From contig NZ_CP159578.1 in NCBI RefSeq assembly GCF_040536835.1, positions 1,240,001 through 1,304,000 on the forward strand: DNA of 64,000 bases. Direction: 5' to 3'. How positions within the stretch are numbered: the first letter of the stretch is position 1; the number at the start of each line of letters is the position of its first letter. The notes beneath the pieces are model-generated. The model was not told where the DNA came from and did not search any database. It saw only the letters and a list, made by a program, of their open reading frames with translations. Shown in pieces: positions 1 through 10,965 of this stretch. This stretch comes from Salinicola endophyticus. Lineage in GTDB: Bacteria; Pseudomonadota; Gammaproteobacteria; Pseudomonadales; Halomonadaceae. The translations under genes were made by a program, and so were the position numbers.

Positions 1-2
1 CC

Positions 3-605
3 ATGCCACGCGACCACCTCATGACTTCGCTCTCAACGTCAACGCGCAAGCCCGCACTCGATCCCGCCGATCCGCACGCCCTGGCGCGGCTGGATCGCAC
101 TGCCCTGCAGCAGGCCCTGGTCGCGCGCGCCGAACGCGCCTGGCAACTGGCGCGGGAGGTCCACCCCGGGTTGCCGCGCCCGCAGATCTGGTTCGACCTG
201 CGCGGCCGCAGCGCCGGGCAGGCGCACTATCAGCGCGGCGGGCTGCGCTTCAACGCCACCCTACTCGACGAGAATCGGGTCGCCTTCATGGATGAGATCG
301 TGCCCCACGAGATGGCCCACTGGCTGGTGTTCCATCTCGACGAGGGGCTTCGCGCTCGGCCCCATGGGCCCGAGTGGCAGCGCGTGATGCGCGGTCTCTA
401 CGGGCTGGCGCCGACCGTCACCCACCGTTTCGACGTGGCCCGGGCCAGCCCCATGCCCTATCTCTATCGCTGCCGCTGCACGCAGCCCCACCGCTTCAGC
501 GCGCGGCGCCACGCCGGCGCCCAGCGCGGCACCCGCTACCGCTGCCGCCGCTGCCGCGGTGAACTGGACTATCTCGGGTACGACACAGGCCACGAAGCCG
601 ACTAG
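3..605 (+). CDS. SprT-like zinc metalloprotease
   Basis: This 200-residue protein resembles the SprT/Spartan-like metallopeptidase family. The zinc-binding helix motif HEMAH lies at residues 102-106 inside a hydrophobic stretch, with a possible third ligand in the HGPEW segment near residue 121. A C-terminal zinc ribbon follows, with Cys157/Cys159 and Cys181/Cys184, as in bacterial SprT. The physiological substrate of bacterial SprT is poorly known; eukaryotic relatives cut DNA-protein crosslinks. The ATG at position 3 is used here, but the ATG at 21 is equally possible, and a start upstream of the window edge cannot be excluded. The gene stands alone, about 250 bp before acs on the same strand. 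Confidence 0.85.
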   Translation: MPRDHLMTSLSTSTRKPALDPADPHALARLDRTALQQALVARAERAWQLAREVHPGLPRPQIWFDLRGRSAGQAHYQRGGLRFNATLLDENRVAFMDEIVPHEMAHWLVFHLDEGLRARPHGPEWQRVMRGLYGLAPTVTHRFDVARASPMPYLYRCRCTQPHRFSARRHAGAQRGTRYRCRRCRGELDYLGYDTGHEAD

Positions 606-861
606 CCGTGGCACCAGGGATTGGCTGACCGCCACTGGCTGCGACTCGTCGAGTGATCTAGGTTGAGATCAGACGAAGGTCTAATAGGGGGTGACCGTCA
701 CCAGCGTTATATGCTGGCGGTCTTCGTAGCCGATCCGCTATCACATTGAGCTGATTGAGCTTTCACCGTTACAGCGAGGGTTGTGCGGGTCGTCGGAAGT
801 CGGCGCGTCGACCGTTGAATCCGAGTAAAAGTCTCGAATCCGAATAAAAGGGGAGATCGCC

Positions 862-2814
<1,953 letters not shown>

Positions 2815-2826
2815 ATAGGTGTAGAC

Positions 2827-2853
2827 ACCGGACTTCTCGGGAAGTCCGGTTTT
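2827..2853 (+). terminator. rho-independent terminator of acs
   Basis: Perfect 9-bp arms (ACCGGACTT / AAGTCCGGT) flank a 6-base loop and end in TTTT, 13 bases after the acs stop codon. Confidence 0.9.
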
Positions 2854-3201
2854 CATCTGTATGATTAAATGAGTGATTCAGGGTGATGCCGATATCCGCG
2901 CTTTTAATCCGAGCGTTGCGGATAAAGTAGGGGTATCGGCGTTATCCTGGGTTAAGCCGGTAGTGCGAGTGATTCCCCTTCTTTGTGGCTGGGAGAGCGG
3001 CTTTTTACGCCGGGTTTCCAGCGTCCAGGCGTGCCCCACAGCGGCGTCAGACGGCAGTTTTTTCACGCCTCGATTTGAGGCTTGGGAATCGACGATTGCA
3101 TGGGGTAACATGCCATTAATCCAAAGTTGAACCACTTTGTCCGTTGACGAGCCACATGCCCCGAACTCGCTCGACGTTTCGACAGTCCCGGAGGAGATTC
3201 A
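2854..3201. other. gene-free stretch between acs and the response regulator
   Basis: About 350 bp without a convincing gene. Short open frames on both strands lack a ribosome-binding site and any recognisable similarity. It probably holds the promoter of the downstream response regulator; I could not fix a clear -35/-10 pair. Confidence 0.5.
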
Positions 3202-3867
3202 ATGGCTTTTGCCCAGAAATTCATCGTTGCCGATGACCACCCACTCTTCCGGGCGGCGCTCAATCAGGCGCTGCGCCAGGTATCGCCTCAGGCGGAAATC
3301 GTCGAAGCGGATACCATGGAAGCGACCACCGAGGTGGTGACGCGTCACCCGGATGCCGATCTCATCCTGCTCGATCTGCACATGCCGGGGGCGCACGGCT
3401 TTTCCGGGCTCATTCAGCTGCGCGGACAGATGCCGGATATCCCGGTCACCGTGGTCTCGGGCAGTGAAGAGCTCGACGTGGTACGTCGCGCCATCGACTA
3501 CGGCGCCTCCGGCTTCATTCCCAAGTCGGCTTCGCTCGACGCCATCGCCGAGGCGATCGGTGAAGTGCTGAAAGGGGAAGTGTGGCTGCCCGCCGAGATG
3601 GCCGATGCCATGGGCGAGGGCAATGAGGAGGACGCCCGCTTCGCCGAGGCGATCGCCTCGCTCACGCCGCAGCAGTTTCGCGTGCTCAACATGCTCACCG
3701 AGGGGCTGCTCAACAAGCAGATCGCCTACGAGTTGAACGTCTCCGAAGCCACCATCAAGGCCCACGTCACCGCCATTCTGCGCAAGCTCGGCGTGCACTC
3801 CCGCACCCAGGCGGTGATCGCGGCGCAGAAACTCGAGATCGACCCGCCCAAGGTGGTCGACAACTAA
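3202..3867 (+). CDS. LuxR/NarL-family response regulator, CrbR/ErdR-like
   Basis: This 221-residue two-domain regulator has an N-terminal receiver with the acidic pair in VADDHPLF, the phospho-acceptor aspartate in LILLDLHMPG (about residue 54) and the conserved lysine in FIPKSAS. The C-terminal LuxR helix-turn-helix spans about residues 150-210 (LTPQQFRVL through AILRKLGVHSR). Its wording and length resemble ErdR/CrbR of Pseudomonas and Vibrio, which with the sensor MxtR/CrbS activate acs. Its place just after acs supports that role; the assignment is by memory of the family plus context. No sensor kinase is nearby, so it is an orphan here. GGAGGAG precedes the ATG. The stop codon lies inside a short degenerate tandem repeat. 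Confidence 0.9.
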   Translation: MAFAQKFIVADDHPLFRAALNQALRQVSPQAEIVEADTMEATTEVVTRHPDADLILLDLHMPGAHGFSGLIQLRGQMPDIPVTVVSGSEELDVVRRAIDYGASGFIPKSASLDAIAEAIGEVLKGEVWLPAEMADAMGEGNEEDARFAEAIASLTPQQFRVLNMLTEGLLNKQIAYELNVSEATIKAHVTAILRKLGVHSRTQAVIAAQKLEIDPPKVVDN

Positions 3868-3925
3868 GCCAGCGCACAGCCAAGCCAGGGCACAACGTAG
3901 GTCACGGCACAACCCAGGCCACGGC
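3860..3925. repeat. degenerate 16-17 bp tandem repeat across a stop codon
   Basis: Four units of 16, 16, 17 and 17 bp (ACAACTAAGCCAGCGC, ACAGCCAAGCCAGGGC, ACAACGTAGGTCACGGC, ACAACCCAGGCCACGGC). The TAA of the response regulator lies in the first unit. Confidence 0.75.
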
Positions 3926-3953
3926 ACTGGCCGCGCTCCAGCCGAATACCCGC

Positions 3954-4024
3954 GACGCCCGCACGTCTCGCCCACACATTGCGCCCGCTGATGGCGCACA
4001 CAATGGGCGTGTCGTGCGGGCGTC
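3954..4024. terminator. long hairpin between convergent genes
   Basis: Outer arms GACGCCCGCAC / GTGCGGGCGTC are perfect complements. Inner parts pair imperfectly. It lies between the ends of the response regulator and the convergent LysR gene, so a two-way terminator is likely, although there is no strong T run. Confidence 0.55.
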
Positions 4025-4063
4025 TTGCGTGGAGTGGCTTTCTTCTCCACGACTCTTTCTCGC

Positions 4064-5020
4064 CTACTGCCCCTCAGCTGCGTCGCTGAGTGATTGCTCC
4101 GTGCTCCGGCCGCGCTCTGCCTCCTCCACCAGCCAGTCGTGGATCGCGCGAACGCGGCGGTCGTCGAGGGCGCCCTGCTGATAGACCAGGCCGTAGCGCT
4201 TGCCGGTGGCGACCGAGCCGGCAAAGGGCGCGATCAGGCGGCCGCTTTCCAGCTCGTCGCCGATCAGGGTGCGCCGGGCGATTGCCACGCCCATCCCGGA
4301 GATCGCCGCCTCCACCGTGAGCTGATTGCGGTTGAAGGTGTAGCCCCGGCGGACATTGACGTGTTCGCCGCCGATCGCCGCCAGATAGTGTTCCCATTCG
4401 GCATAGTCGTGACTGCCGCGCCAGGCGGTGACATCATGCAGCAGCGGGTAGTAGCCCAGCGCATCGGGGTGGGTCAGCGGCGGGCGCCGGCGCAGCAGCT
4501 GCGGCGAGCAGACCGCGAAGATGCGTTCGTCGATCAGCGGCGAGGTCTGCAGCCCGGGGTAGTGGCCGTCGTTGAGATCGATCGCCAGATCGAACCCGCC
4601 GTCGAGCAGCGACAGGTTGCTGTCCTCGGCGCTCAGGTGCAGCTCGATGTCGGGAAACCGCGCCTGCAGCCGCGGCAGCCGCGGCATCAGCCACTTGGCC
4701 AAGAACGAGGGCAGGCAGCGCAGACGCAGCACGCCGCTCATCACCCCGCCGCGCAGGCGGTCGATCTCCAGCCCCACCGCATCGTAGGCCTGGGACACCA
4801 CCCCGGCCAGGCGCTCGCCCTCCTCGGTGAGCGCCAGCTGCCGCGGCAAGCGCCGAAACAGCCGGAACCCCAAGCGCTCCTCCAACTGCTTGATCTGCTG
4901 GCTGACCGCACCGGTGGTCACGTGCAGCTCCTCCGCCGCACGGGTGAAGGAGAGATGCCTGGCGCTGACGGCGAAGACCTTCAGCCAGGCGTGAGTCTGA
5001 GCATTGAGTGACTGGGCCAT
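4064..5020 (-). CDS. LysR-family regulator, GcvA/DsdC-like
   Basis: This 318-residue protein begins with a LysR-type winged helix-turn-helix (about residues 10-70, FTRAAEELHVTTGAVSQQIKQL) followed by a periplasmic-binding-fold effector domain. The N-terminus, with the helix-turn-helix set in from the start, is typical of the GcvA/DsdC subgroup, often linked to amino-acid genes. It is divergent from the L-serine ammonia-lyase gene across about 145 bp, so it probably controls serine breakdown. A TTAG-N5-CTAA dyad (T-N11-A type) lies immediately upstream of its start. The effector is unknown; serine or glycine is a guess from context. Confidence 0.88.
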   Translation of the reverse strand: MAQSLNAQTHAWLKVFAVSARHLSFTRAAEELHVTTGAVSQQIKQLEERLGFRLFRRLPRQLALTEEGERLAGVVSQAYDAVGLEIDRLRGGVMSGVLRLRCLPSFLAKWLMPRLPRLQARFPDIELHLSAEDSNLSLLDGGFDLAIDLNDGHYPGLQTSPLIDERIFAVCSPQLLRRRPPLTHPDALGYYPLLHDVTAWRGSHDYAEWEHYLAAIGGEHVNVRRGYTFNRNQLTVEAAISGMGVAIARRTLIGDELESGRLIAPFAGSVATGKRYGLVYQQGALDDRRVRAIHDWLVEEAERGRSTEQSLSDAAEGQ

Positions 5021-5023
5021 GAT

Positions 5024-5036
5024 TTAGCCTGACTAA
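5024..5036. promoter_or_regulatory. candidate LysR box (TTAG-N5-CTAA)
   Basis: TTAGCCTGACTAA is a dyad of the T-N11-A form in the intergenic space between the LysR gene and sdaA, a few bases upstream of the LysR start. That is a typical position for an autoregulatory LysR site. Confidence 0.4.
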
Positions 5037-5165
5037 AACCCTGGGCAGATATATTCGATTGAGACCGGTGTAACTGGCGAGCACACTGAAGTCAAACTAC
5101 ATCAAGCATCGGTTCTCGCAACGACGCTTTCTGATTCCAGTGCGACGCTCCCAGGGGAGACGACC

Positions 5166-6548
5166 ATGACCTTCAGCGTGTTTGACCTGTTCAAGATCGG
5201 CATTGGGCCCTCCAGCTCACACACCGTGGGCCCGATGCAGGCCGCACACACCTTCGTCACTACGCTGCGCGAGCATGCGCTGCTGCAGCCGGTCAAACGT
5301 GTGCAGGTCACCCTCTATGGCTCCCTCAGCGCCACCGGCAAGGGCCACAACACCGACAGCGCCGTGCTAGGTGGGCTGATGGGCGAACAGCCGGTGAGCG
5401 TCGATCCCGACGAGCTGGCGCTCAAGCTCGCTGCCGTCGAGCGTGACCACCGCCTGTCGCTGGCCGGCGTGCACGCTATCGACTTCGATCCCGCCCGCGA
5501 CGTCGAGTGGTGCGACGAGATCCTCGACTACCACACCAACGCGCTGCGTCTGGTGGCCAGCGATCGCCGCGGCGCGACGATCTACGCCAACACCTACTAC
5601 TCGGTCGGCGGCGGCTTCGTGGTCGACGAGGAGCAGGCCGAACACGGCGAGAGTGCCACCCGCGGCGTGCGCCTGCCGTTCCCGTTCCGCAATGCCGTGG
5701 AGCTGCTCGAGATCTGCCGCCGCGAAGAGCTCTCGATCAGCGACGTGATGCTCGCCAACGAGAGCGCCTGGCGTAGCGAGGCCGAGACCCGCGCCGGACT
5801 GTGGCGCATCTGGGAGGCGATGAAGGCGTGCGTCGACAGCGGCCTGGATCAGCAGGGCGTACTGCCGGGCGGTCTCAACGTGCGTCGGCGCGCGCCCAAT
5901 CTGCATCGACGCCTGATGGCGCTCGACGACGACAAGGGGCTGATCGCCAGCACCTTCTCGGCGATGGATTGGGTCAACCTCTTCGCCCTGGCGGTCAATG
6001 AGGAGAATGCCGCCGGGCGGCGCATGGTCACCGCGCCCACCAACGGCGCTGCAGGGATCGTCCCGGCGGTGCTGCACTACTACATGAAGTTCCAGCCCGG
6101 GGCGTGCGAGAAGGATGTGGTGCGCTTTCTGCTGGCGGCCGCGGCGATCGGTATTCTGTGCAAGACCAACGCTTCGATCTCCGGTGCCGAGGTCGGCTGT
6201 CAGGGGGAAGTGGGGTCGGCCTGCGCGATGGCTGCGGCGGGGCTGGCCGAGCTGCTCGGCGGGACGCCGGCACAGGTCGAGAACGCCGCCGAGATCGGCC
6301 TCGAGCACAACCTCGGGCTGACCTGCGACCCGATCGCCGGACTGGTTCAGGTGCCGTGCATCGAGCGTAATGCGATCGCCTCGGTCAAGGCGATCAACGC
6401 CGCCCAGATGGCGCTACGCGGTGACGGCGAGCACTTCGTCTCGCTGGACAAGGTAATCCGTACCATGCGCGACACCGGTCGCGACATGCAGGACAAGTAC
6501 AAGGAGACCTCGCGCGGGGGGCTGGCGGTCAACACCATCGAGTGCTGA
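5166..6548 (+). CDS. sdaA: L-serine ammonia-lyase, iron-sulfur type, single chain
   Basis: This 460-residue enzyme deaminates L-serine to pyruvate and ammonia in the cytoplasm using an oxygen-sensitive [4Fe-4S] cluster. The N-terminal beta domain has the hallmark [13 protein letters not shown] (about residues 13-25). The C-terminal alpha domain has the cluster region with [19 protein letters not shown] (about residues 335-355). Length matches E. coli SdaA/SdaB, with both domains fused in one chain. GGGGAG precedes the ATG. It is divergent from a GcvA/DsdC-like LysR gene that probably regulates it. No frameshift or missing cysteine was noticed. Confidence 0.95.
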   Translation: MTFSVFDLFKIGIGPSSSHTVGPMQAAHTFVTTLREHALLQPVKRVQVTLYGSLSATGKGHNTDSAVLGGLMGEQPVSVDPDELALKLAAVERDHRLSLAGVHAIDFDPARDVEWCDEILDYHTNALRLVASDRRGATIYANTYYSVGGGFVVDEEQAEHGESATRGVRLPFPFRNAVELLEICRREELSISDVMLANESAWRSEAETRAGLWRIWEAMKACVDSGLDQQGVLPGGLNVRRRAPNLHRRLMALDDDKGLIASTFSAMDWVNLFALAVNEENAAGRRMVTAPTNGAAGIVPAVLHYYMKFQPGACEKDVVRFLLAAAAIGILCKTNASISGAEVGCQGEVGSACAMAAAGLAELLGGTPAQVENAAEIGLEHNLGLTCDPIAGLVQVPCIERNAIASVKAINAAQMALRGDGEHFVSLDKVIRTMRDTGRDMQDKYKETSRGGLAVNTIEC

Positions 6549-6740
6549 GCGCCCGGACCATGGCCGTGGCCACACTGGCAGCGGTGTCGGTGAGCGCGAT
6601 AACAACAGTGATAAGGAAATTGAGCTAGAGCTGTGCCACTATCAAATCCCTGAATCCAGGAGTCCCTGCAGCGAGAGCGTCGGCGCGGCCACAGGCCGTG
6701 CGTGGGGCTTCTCGGGGCAGTCTGGTGTGCGTCGCGCGAT

Positions 6741-6768
6741 CCGTGATGATGGTGCTCTGTCATCACGG
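6741..6768. repeat. 9-bp inverted repeat upstream of the Crp/Fnr gene
   Basis: CCGTGATGA and TCATCACGG are perfect complements separated by 10 bases, about 50 bp before the Crp/Fnr-type gene. It could be an operator or the transcript end of sdaA. There is no T run. Confidence 0.4.
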
Positions 6769-6816
6769 AAGCGGGGCGCGCGCCACGTTGCGGGTTAGAC
6801 CACAAGGCCAAGGGAA

Positions 6817-7551
6817 ATGAGCAAAGACAGCTGCATCATTCGTCACTTCAAACACTACGGTGAGATTTCCGAGAACGACGAGGCGCTGCTGGCGGATCTG
6901 GAGAAGAGCCCGAGCGAGGTCAAGGCCGATCAGATCCTGTGGCAGGAGGGCGACAGCGCGCGCGAGTTCTGCACTCTCAGCCGCGGCTGGGCCTACTCCT
7001 TCCGGCATATGGAGGACGGCTCGCGTCAGATTCTCGAGATCTACCTACCCGGCGACATCATCGGCCTGCGCGAGTTCGCCTTCAAGGATCGTCTCACTGG
7101 CGTCGCCATGCTCGAGGATGGCGTCATCTGCCACTTCCCGCATCGTCGCCTGATCAACGTCTTTCGCGAATCGCTGACCCTCTCGGCGATCTTCTTCGCC
7201 ATCTCGTCGCACCAGCAGGCACTGCTCACCGAGCGGCTGGTCAACTTGGCCCGGCGCAGCGCGCGTCAGCGCCTGGCCCACCTGATCTACGAGATGTACG
7301 TGCGCCTGGAGCGCACCAACGCGCGCGACGGCAACAGCATCCGTCTGCCGCTGTCGCAGCAGCATCTCGGCGACGCGCTGGGGCTATCGTCGGTGCATGT
7401 CAGTCGGACCCTGACCACCTTCCGCGAGGAGGGGCTGGTCCTGCGCTCGCGCCAGCGCATCGAGCTGCCCGACCCGGCCGCGCTGGCCCGCGAGGCTGAG
7501 TTCGGCGACGCCTATCTCAACGACGGCATCGACCACTTCTTCAACCATTGA
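6817..7551 (+). CDS. Crp/Fnr-family transcriptional regulator
   Basis: This 244-residue protein has an N-terminal cyclic-nucleotide-binding-like beta-barrel (about residues 20-130, with FRHMEDGSRQILEIYLPGDIIG), a dimer helix and a C-terminal Crp-type helix-turn-helix (about residues 170-225, LPLSQQHLGDALGLSSVHVSRTL). It lacks the N-terminal cysteine cluster of Fnr, so direct oxygen sensing through a [4Fe-4S] cluster is unlikely. It resembles the many Crp/Fnr-like proteins of alpha- and gammaproteobacteria without a known signal. AAGGGAAATG overlaps the start. It stands between sdaA and a convergent LysR gene with no clear operon partner. Confidence 0.88.
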   Translation: MSKDSCIIRHFKHYGEISENDEALLADLEKSPSEVKADQILWQEGDSAREFCTLSRGWAYSFRHMEDGSRQILEIYLPGDIIGLREFAFKDRLTGVAMLEDGVICHFPHRRLINVFRESLTLSAIFFAISSHQQALLTERLVNLARRSARQRLAHLIYEMYVRLERTNARDGNSIRLPLSQQHLGDALGLSSVHVSRTLTTFREEGLVLRSRQRIELPDPAALAREAEFGDAYLNDGIDHFFNH

Positions 7552-7597
7552 GGCGCTAGGGGCCCCTCGACTGAGGCGGTGGTCACCATCGCTGCCG

Positions 7598-8533
7598 TCA
7601 GGTCTCTGTCCCAGGTTCCTCGATGTCGCGGAGGACCCCGCCTGCCGACCAGCCGGCGATGGTGGAGGGTAGCCGCGCGACCAGGAAATCGACCAGCAGG
7701 CGGATCTTCGACGACAGCTGACGATGGCGCGGATAGACCGCCCACACCGCGGTGTCGGTGAACTGGTAGCGGTCCAGCACCGAGACAAGCTCGCCGCGGC
7801 CCATGGCCTGCTCGACGTAGTAGTCCGGCAGCTGGGCCAGGCCGATACCGCGGCGTGCCGCGTCCAGCAGCGCCGGCCCCGAGTTGCCGCGCCAGTTACC
7901 GGAGACACGAATCTCGCGTTGTTGGCCGTCGACCTGGAACAGCCAGCTGTCGCGCGAGCCGCTCAGGCAGTTGTGATGGGAAAGTTCCGACAGGCTGTGC
8001 GGGGGCGACACGTGCTGGAAGTAGGCCGGTGAGCCGACCACGTATTCGCGACGTTCGCACAGGCGTCGGGCCAGCAGGCTGGAGTCCTTGAGCACCCCCA
8101 TGCGAATGGCGATGTCGAAGCCCTCGTCGATCAGCGCCACGGCGCGATTGGTGAAGTGGAGCTGGACGTCGAGCTGGGGATGACGGCAGTGGAACTCGTT
8201 GACCAGTGGCGCGATGTAGCGCTCGCCGAAGGTGGTGGCGCAGCTGATCGCCAGGCGCCCCTGGGGCAGCGGCTGCAGCGCGTTGAGCGCATCCTCGGCC
8301 TCGCGGAAGCCGTCGAGCAGCGAACGGCAGTGCTCGTAGTAGACCGCGCCGCCGTCGGTCAGACGGATCTGCCGCGTGGTGCGGTAGAGCAGTGGCGCGC
8401 CGAGACTCTGCTCCAACTGACTGACCAGCCGGCTGACATGCGAGCTTGAGACCTTCAGCGATTCGGCAGCGCGGGTGAAGGTGCCCAGTCTGACCACCGC
8501 GACGAACGCCTCGATCCCCTCCCAGCGTGACAT
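7598..8533 (-). CDS. LysR-family regulator, probably of the formaldehyde genes
   Basis: This is a LysR-type protein of about 311 residues with an N-terminal winged helix-turn-helix (FTRAAESLKVSSSHVSRLVSQL) and an effector-binding domain. I chose the start at 8533 because GGGGAGA sits just upstream and LysR proteins usually begin this close to the helix-turn-helix; an upstream ATG at 8563 would add 10 unlikely residues. It is divergent from frmA, and a 16-bp dyad lies between them. That arrangement, a LysR gene beside class III alcohol dehydrogenase, is common in proteobacteria and suggests control of formaldehyde detoxification. Confidence 0.9.
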   Translation of the reverse strand: MSRWEGIEAFVAVVRLGTFTRAAESLKVSSSHVSRLVSQLEQSLGAPLLYRTTRQIRLTDGGAVYYEHCRSLLDGFREAEDALNALQPLPQGRLAISCATTFGERYIAPLVNEFHCRHPQLDVQLHFTNRAVALIDEGFDIAIRMGVLKDSSLLARRLCERREYVVGSPAYFQHVSPPHSLSELSHHNCLSGSRDSWLFQVDGQQREIRVSGNWRGNSGPALLDAARRGIGLAQLPDYYVEQAMGRGELVSVLDRYQFTDTAVWAVYPRHRQLSSKIRLLVDFLVARLPSTIAGWSAGGVLRDIEEPGTET

Positions 8534-8548
8534 GGTGTCTCCCCGATT

Positions 8549-8564
8549 ATTGCTGTGCAGCAAT
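8549..8564. promoter_or_regulatory. palindrome ATTGCTG-TG-CAGCAAT, candidate LysR operator
   Basis: Perfect 7-bp arms with a 2-base spacer lie 16 bases upstream of the LysR start and about 130 bp upstream of frmA. A further half site (ATTGCT) follows near 8590. The position fits a shared operator of the divergent pair. Confidence 0.5.
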
Positions 8565-8580
8565 GATTATGTGCCTTTGA

Positions 8581-9871
<1,291 letters not shown>

Positions 9872-9973
9872 AAAGGCTTGTGATACGCGCCCGAAGCCGA
9901 ACTCGCGTGAAACACATTTGAGACGCGCTCAATCCACCGGCGGTGATACCGCCGGTGCTGCCAGGAGAAAACC

Positions 9974-10831
9974 ATGTCGATGAGCGAGCAGTTGGAGCTG
10001 GTCTCCGCCACCAAGAGCTTCGGTGGCTGGGTCAAGCGCTACAAGCACTACTCGCGGGCGCTGGATTGCGACATGATCTTCGCGATCTATCTCCCGCCGC
10101 AGGCCGAGGAGGGCCGGGTGCCGCTGATGTGGTGGCTCTCCGGGCTCACCTGCAATGACGAGAACTTCATGCAGAAGGCGGGGGCGCAGAAGACCGCCGC
10201 CGAGCTGGGCATCGCCATCGTCTGCCCGGACACCAGCCCGCGTGGGCTCGACCTGCCCGGCGAGCACGACAGCTACGACTTCGGCTCCGGCGCCGGGTTC
10301 TATCTCAACGCCAAGCGCGAGCCGTGGTCGCGCCACTACCGCATGTACGACTACGTCACCGAGGAGTTGCCCTCGGTGGTGCGGCTGCATTTCCCGGTCA
10401 ATGGCCGCGAGTCGATCAGCGGCCACTCCATGGGCGGTCACGGCGCGCTGGTCCTGGCACTCCGCCAGCCGGGGCGTTACGCCGCGGTGTCGGCGTTCGC
10501 ACCGATCGTCAACCCGACGCAGGTGCCCTGGGGCCAGAAGGCGTTCGAGCACTACCTCGGCGAAGATGTCGGTCTGCGCACCCAGTACGATGCCTGCGAA
10601 CTGGTGGCCAAGGGGTCGTCGCGCCAGCCGCTGTTCATCGATCAGGGTGAGGCCGACAACTTCCTCGACGAGCAGCTCAAGCCGGAGCGCCTGGAAGCCG
10701 TATGTGAAGAGCACGACCACCCGCTGACGCTGCGTCGTCATCCGGGATACGATCATAGCTACTTCTTCATCGCCAGCTTCATCGATGACCACCTGCGCTA
10801 CCACGCCGAGCGGCTCCACGCCAAGCGCTGA
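9974..10831 (+). CDS. fghA: S-formylglutathione hydrolase
   Basis: This 285-residue alpha/beta-hydrolase releases formate and glutathione from S-formylglutathione, the second step after FrmA. The nucleophile serine is in GHSMGGHG (about residue 150), the acid is probably the Asp in FIDQGEADNF and the histidine is in GYDHSYFF near the end. An esterase-D-like N-terminus (KSFGGWVKRYKHYS) is present. Length matches FrmB/YeiG/FghA. CAGGAGAAAACC precedes the ATG. It probably shares transcription with frmA although a tandem repeat lies between them. A GC-rich hairpin follows. Confidence 0.95.
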   Translation: MSMSEQLELVSATKSFGGWVKRYKHYSRALDCDMIFAIYLPPQAEEGRVPLMWWLSGLTCNDENFMQKAGAQKTAAELGIAIVCPDTSPRGLDLPGEHDSYDFGSGAGFYLNAKREPWSRHYRMYDYVTEELPSVVRLHFPVNGRESISGHSMGGHGALVLALRQPGRYAAVSAFAPIVNPTQVPWGQKAFEHYLGEDVGLRTQYDACELVAKGSSRQPLFIDQGEADNFLDEQLKPERLEAVCEEHDHPLTLRRHPGYDHSYFFIASFIDDHLRYHAERLHAKR

Positions 10832-10862
10832 ATCTCGCGAGCGTGCCTCCACGACCCTGACG

Positions 10863-10884
10863 AGCGGCCCCTACTGGGGCCGCT
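10863..10884 (+). terminator. hairpin after fghA
   Basis: Perfect arms AGCGGCCCC / GGGGCCGCT with a 4-base loop, then the weakly T-rich stretch TCTCTGTCT. It lies 31 bases after the fghA stop. Confidence 0.75.
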
Positions 10885-10965
10885 TCTCTGTCTGGTGGTC
10901 TTACGGCGATCTCTTGTCGTTTCGCAGGCGCTCTGGCGCTTGCCAACCGGGCGGGTTAACTGCGG

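Noticed and set aside
2873..3135. Short open frames on both strands between acs and the response regulator
   Set aside because: No ribosome-binding site, no recognisable similarity and placement over a promoter region.
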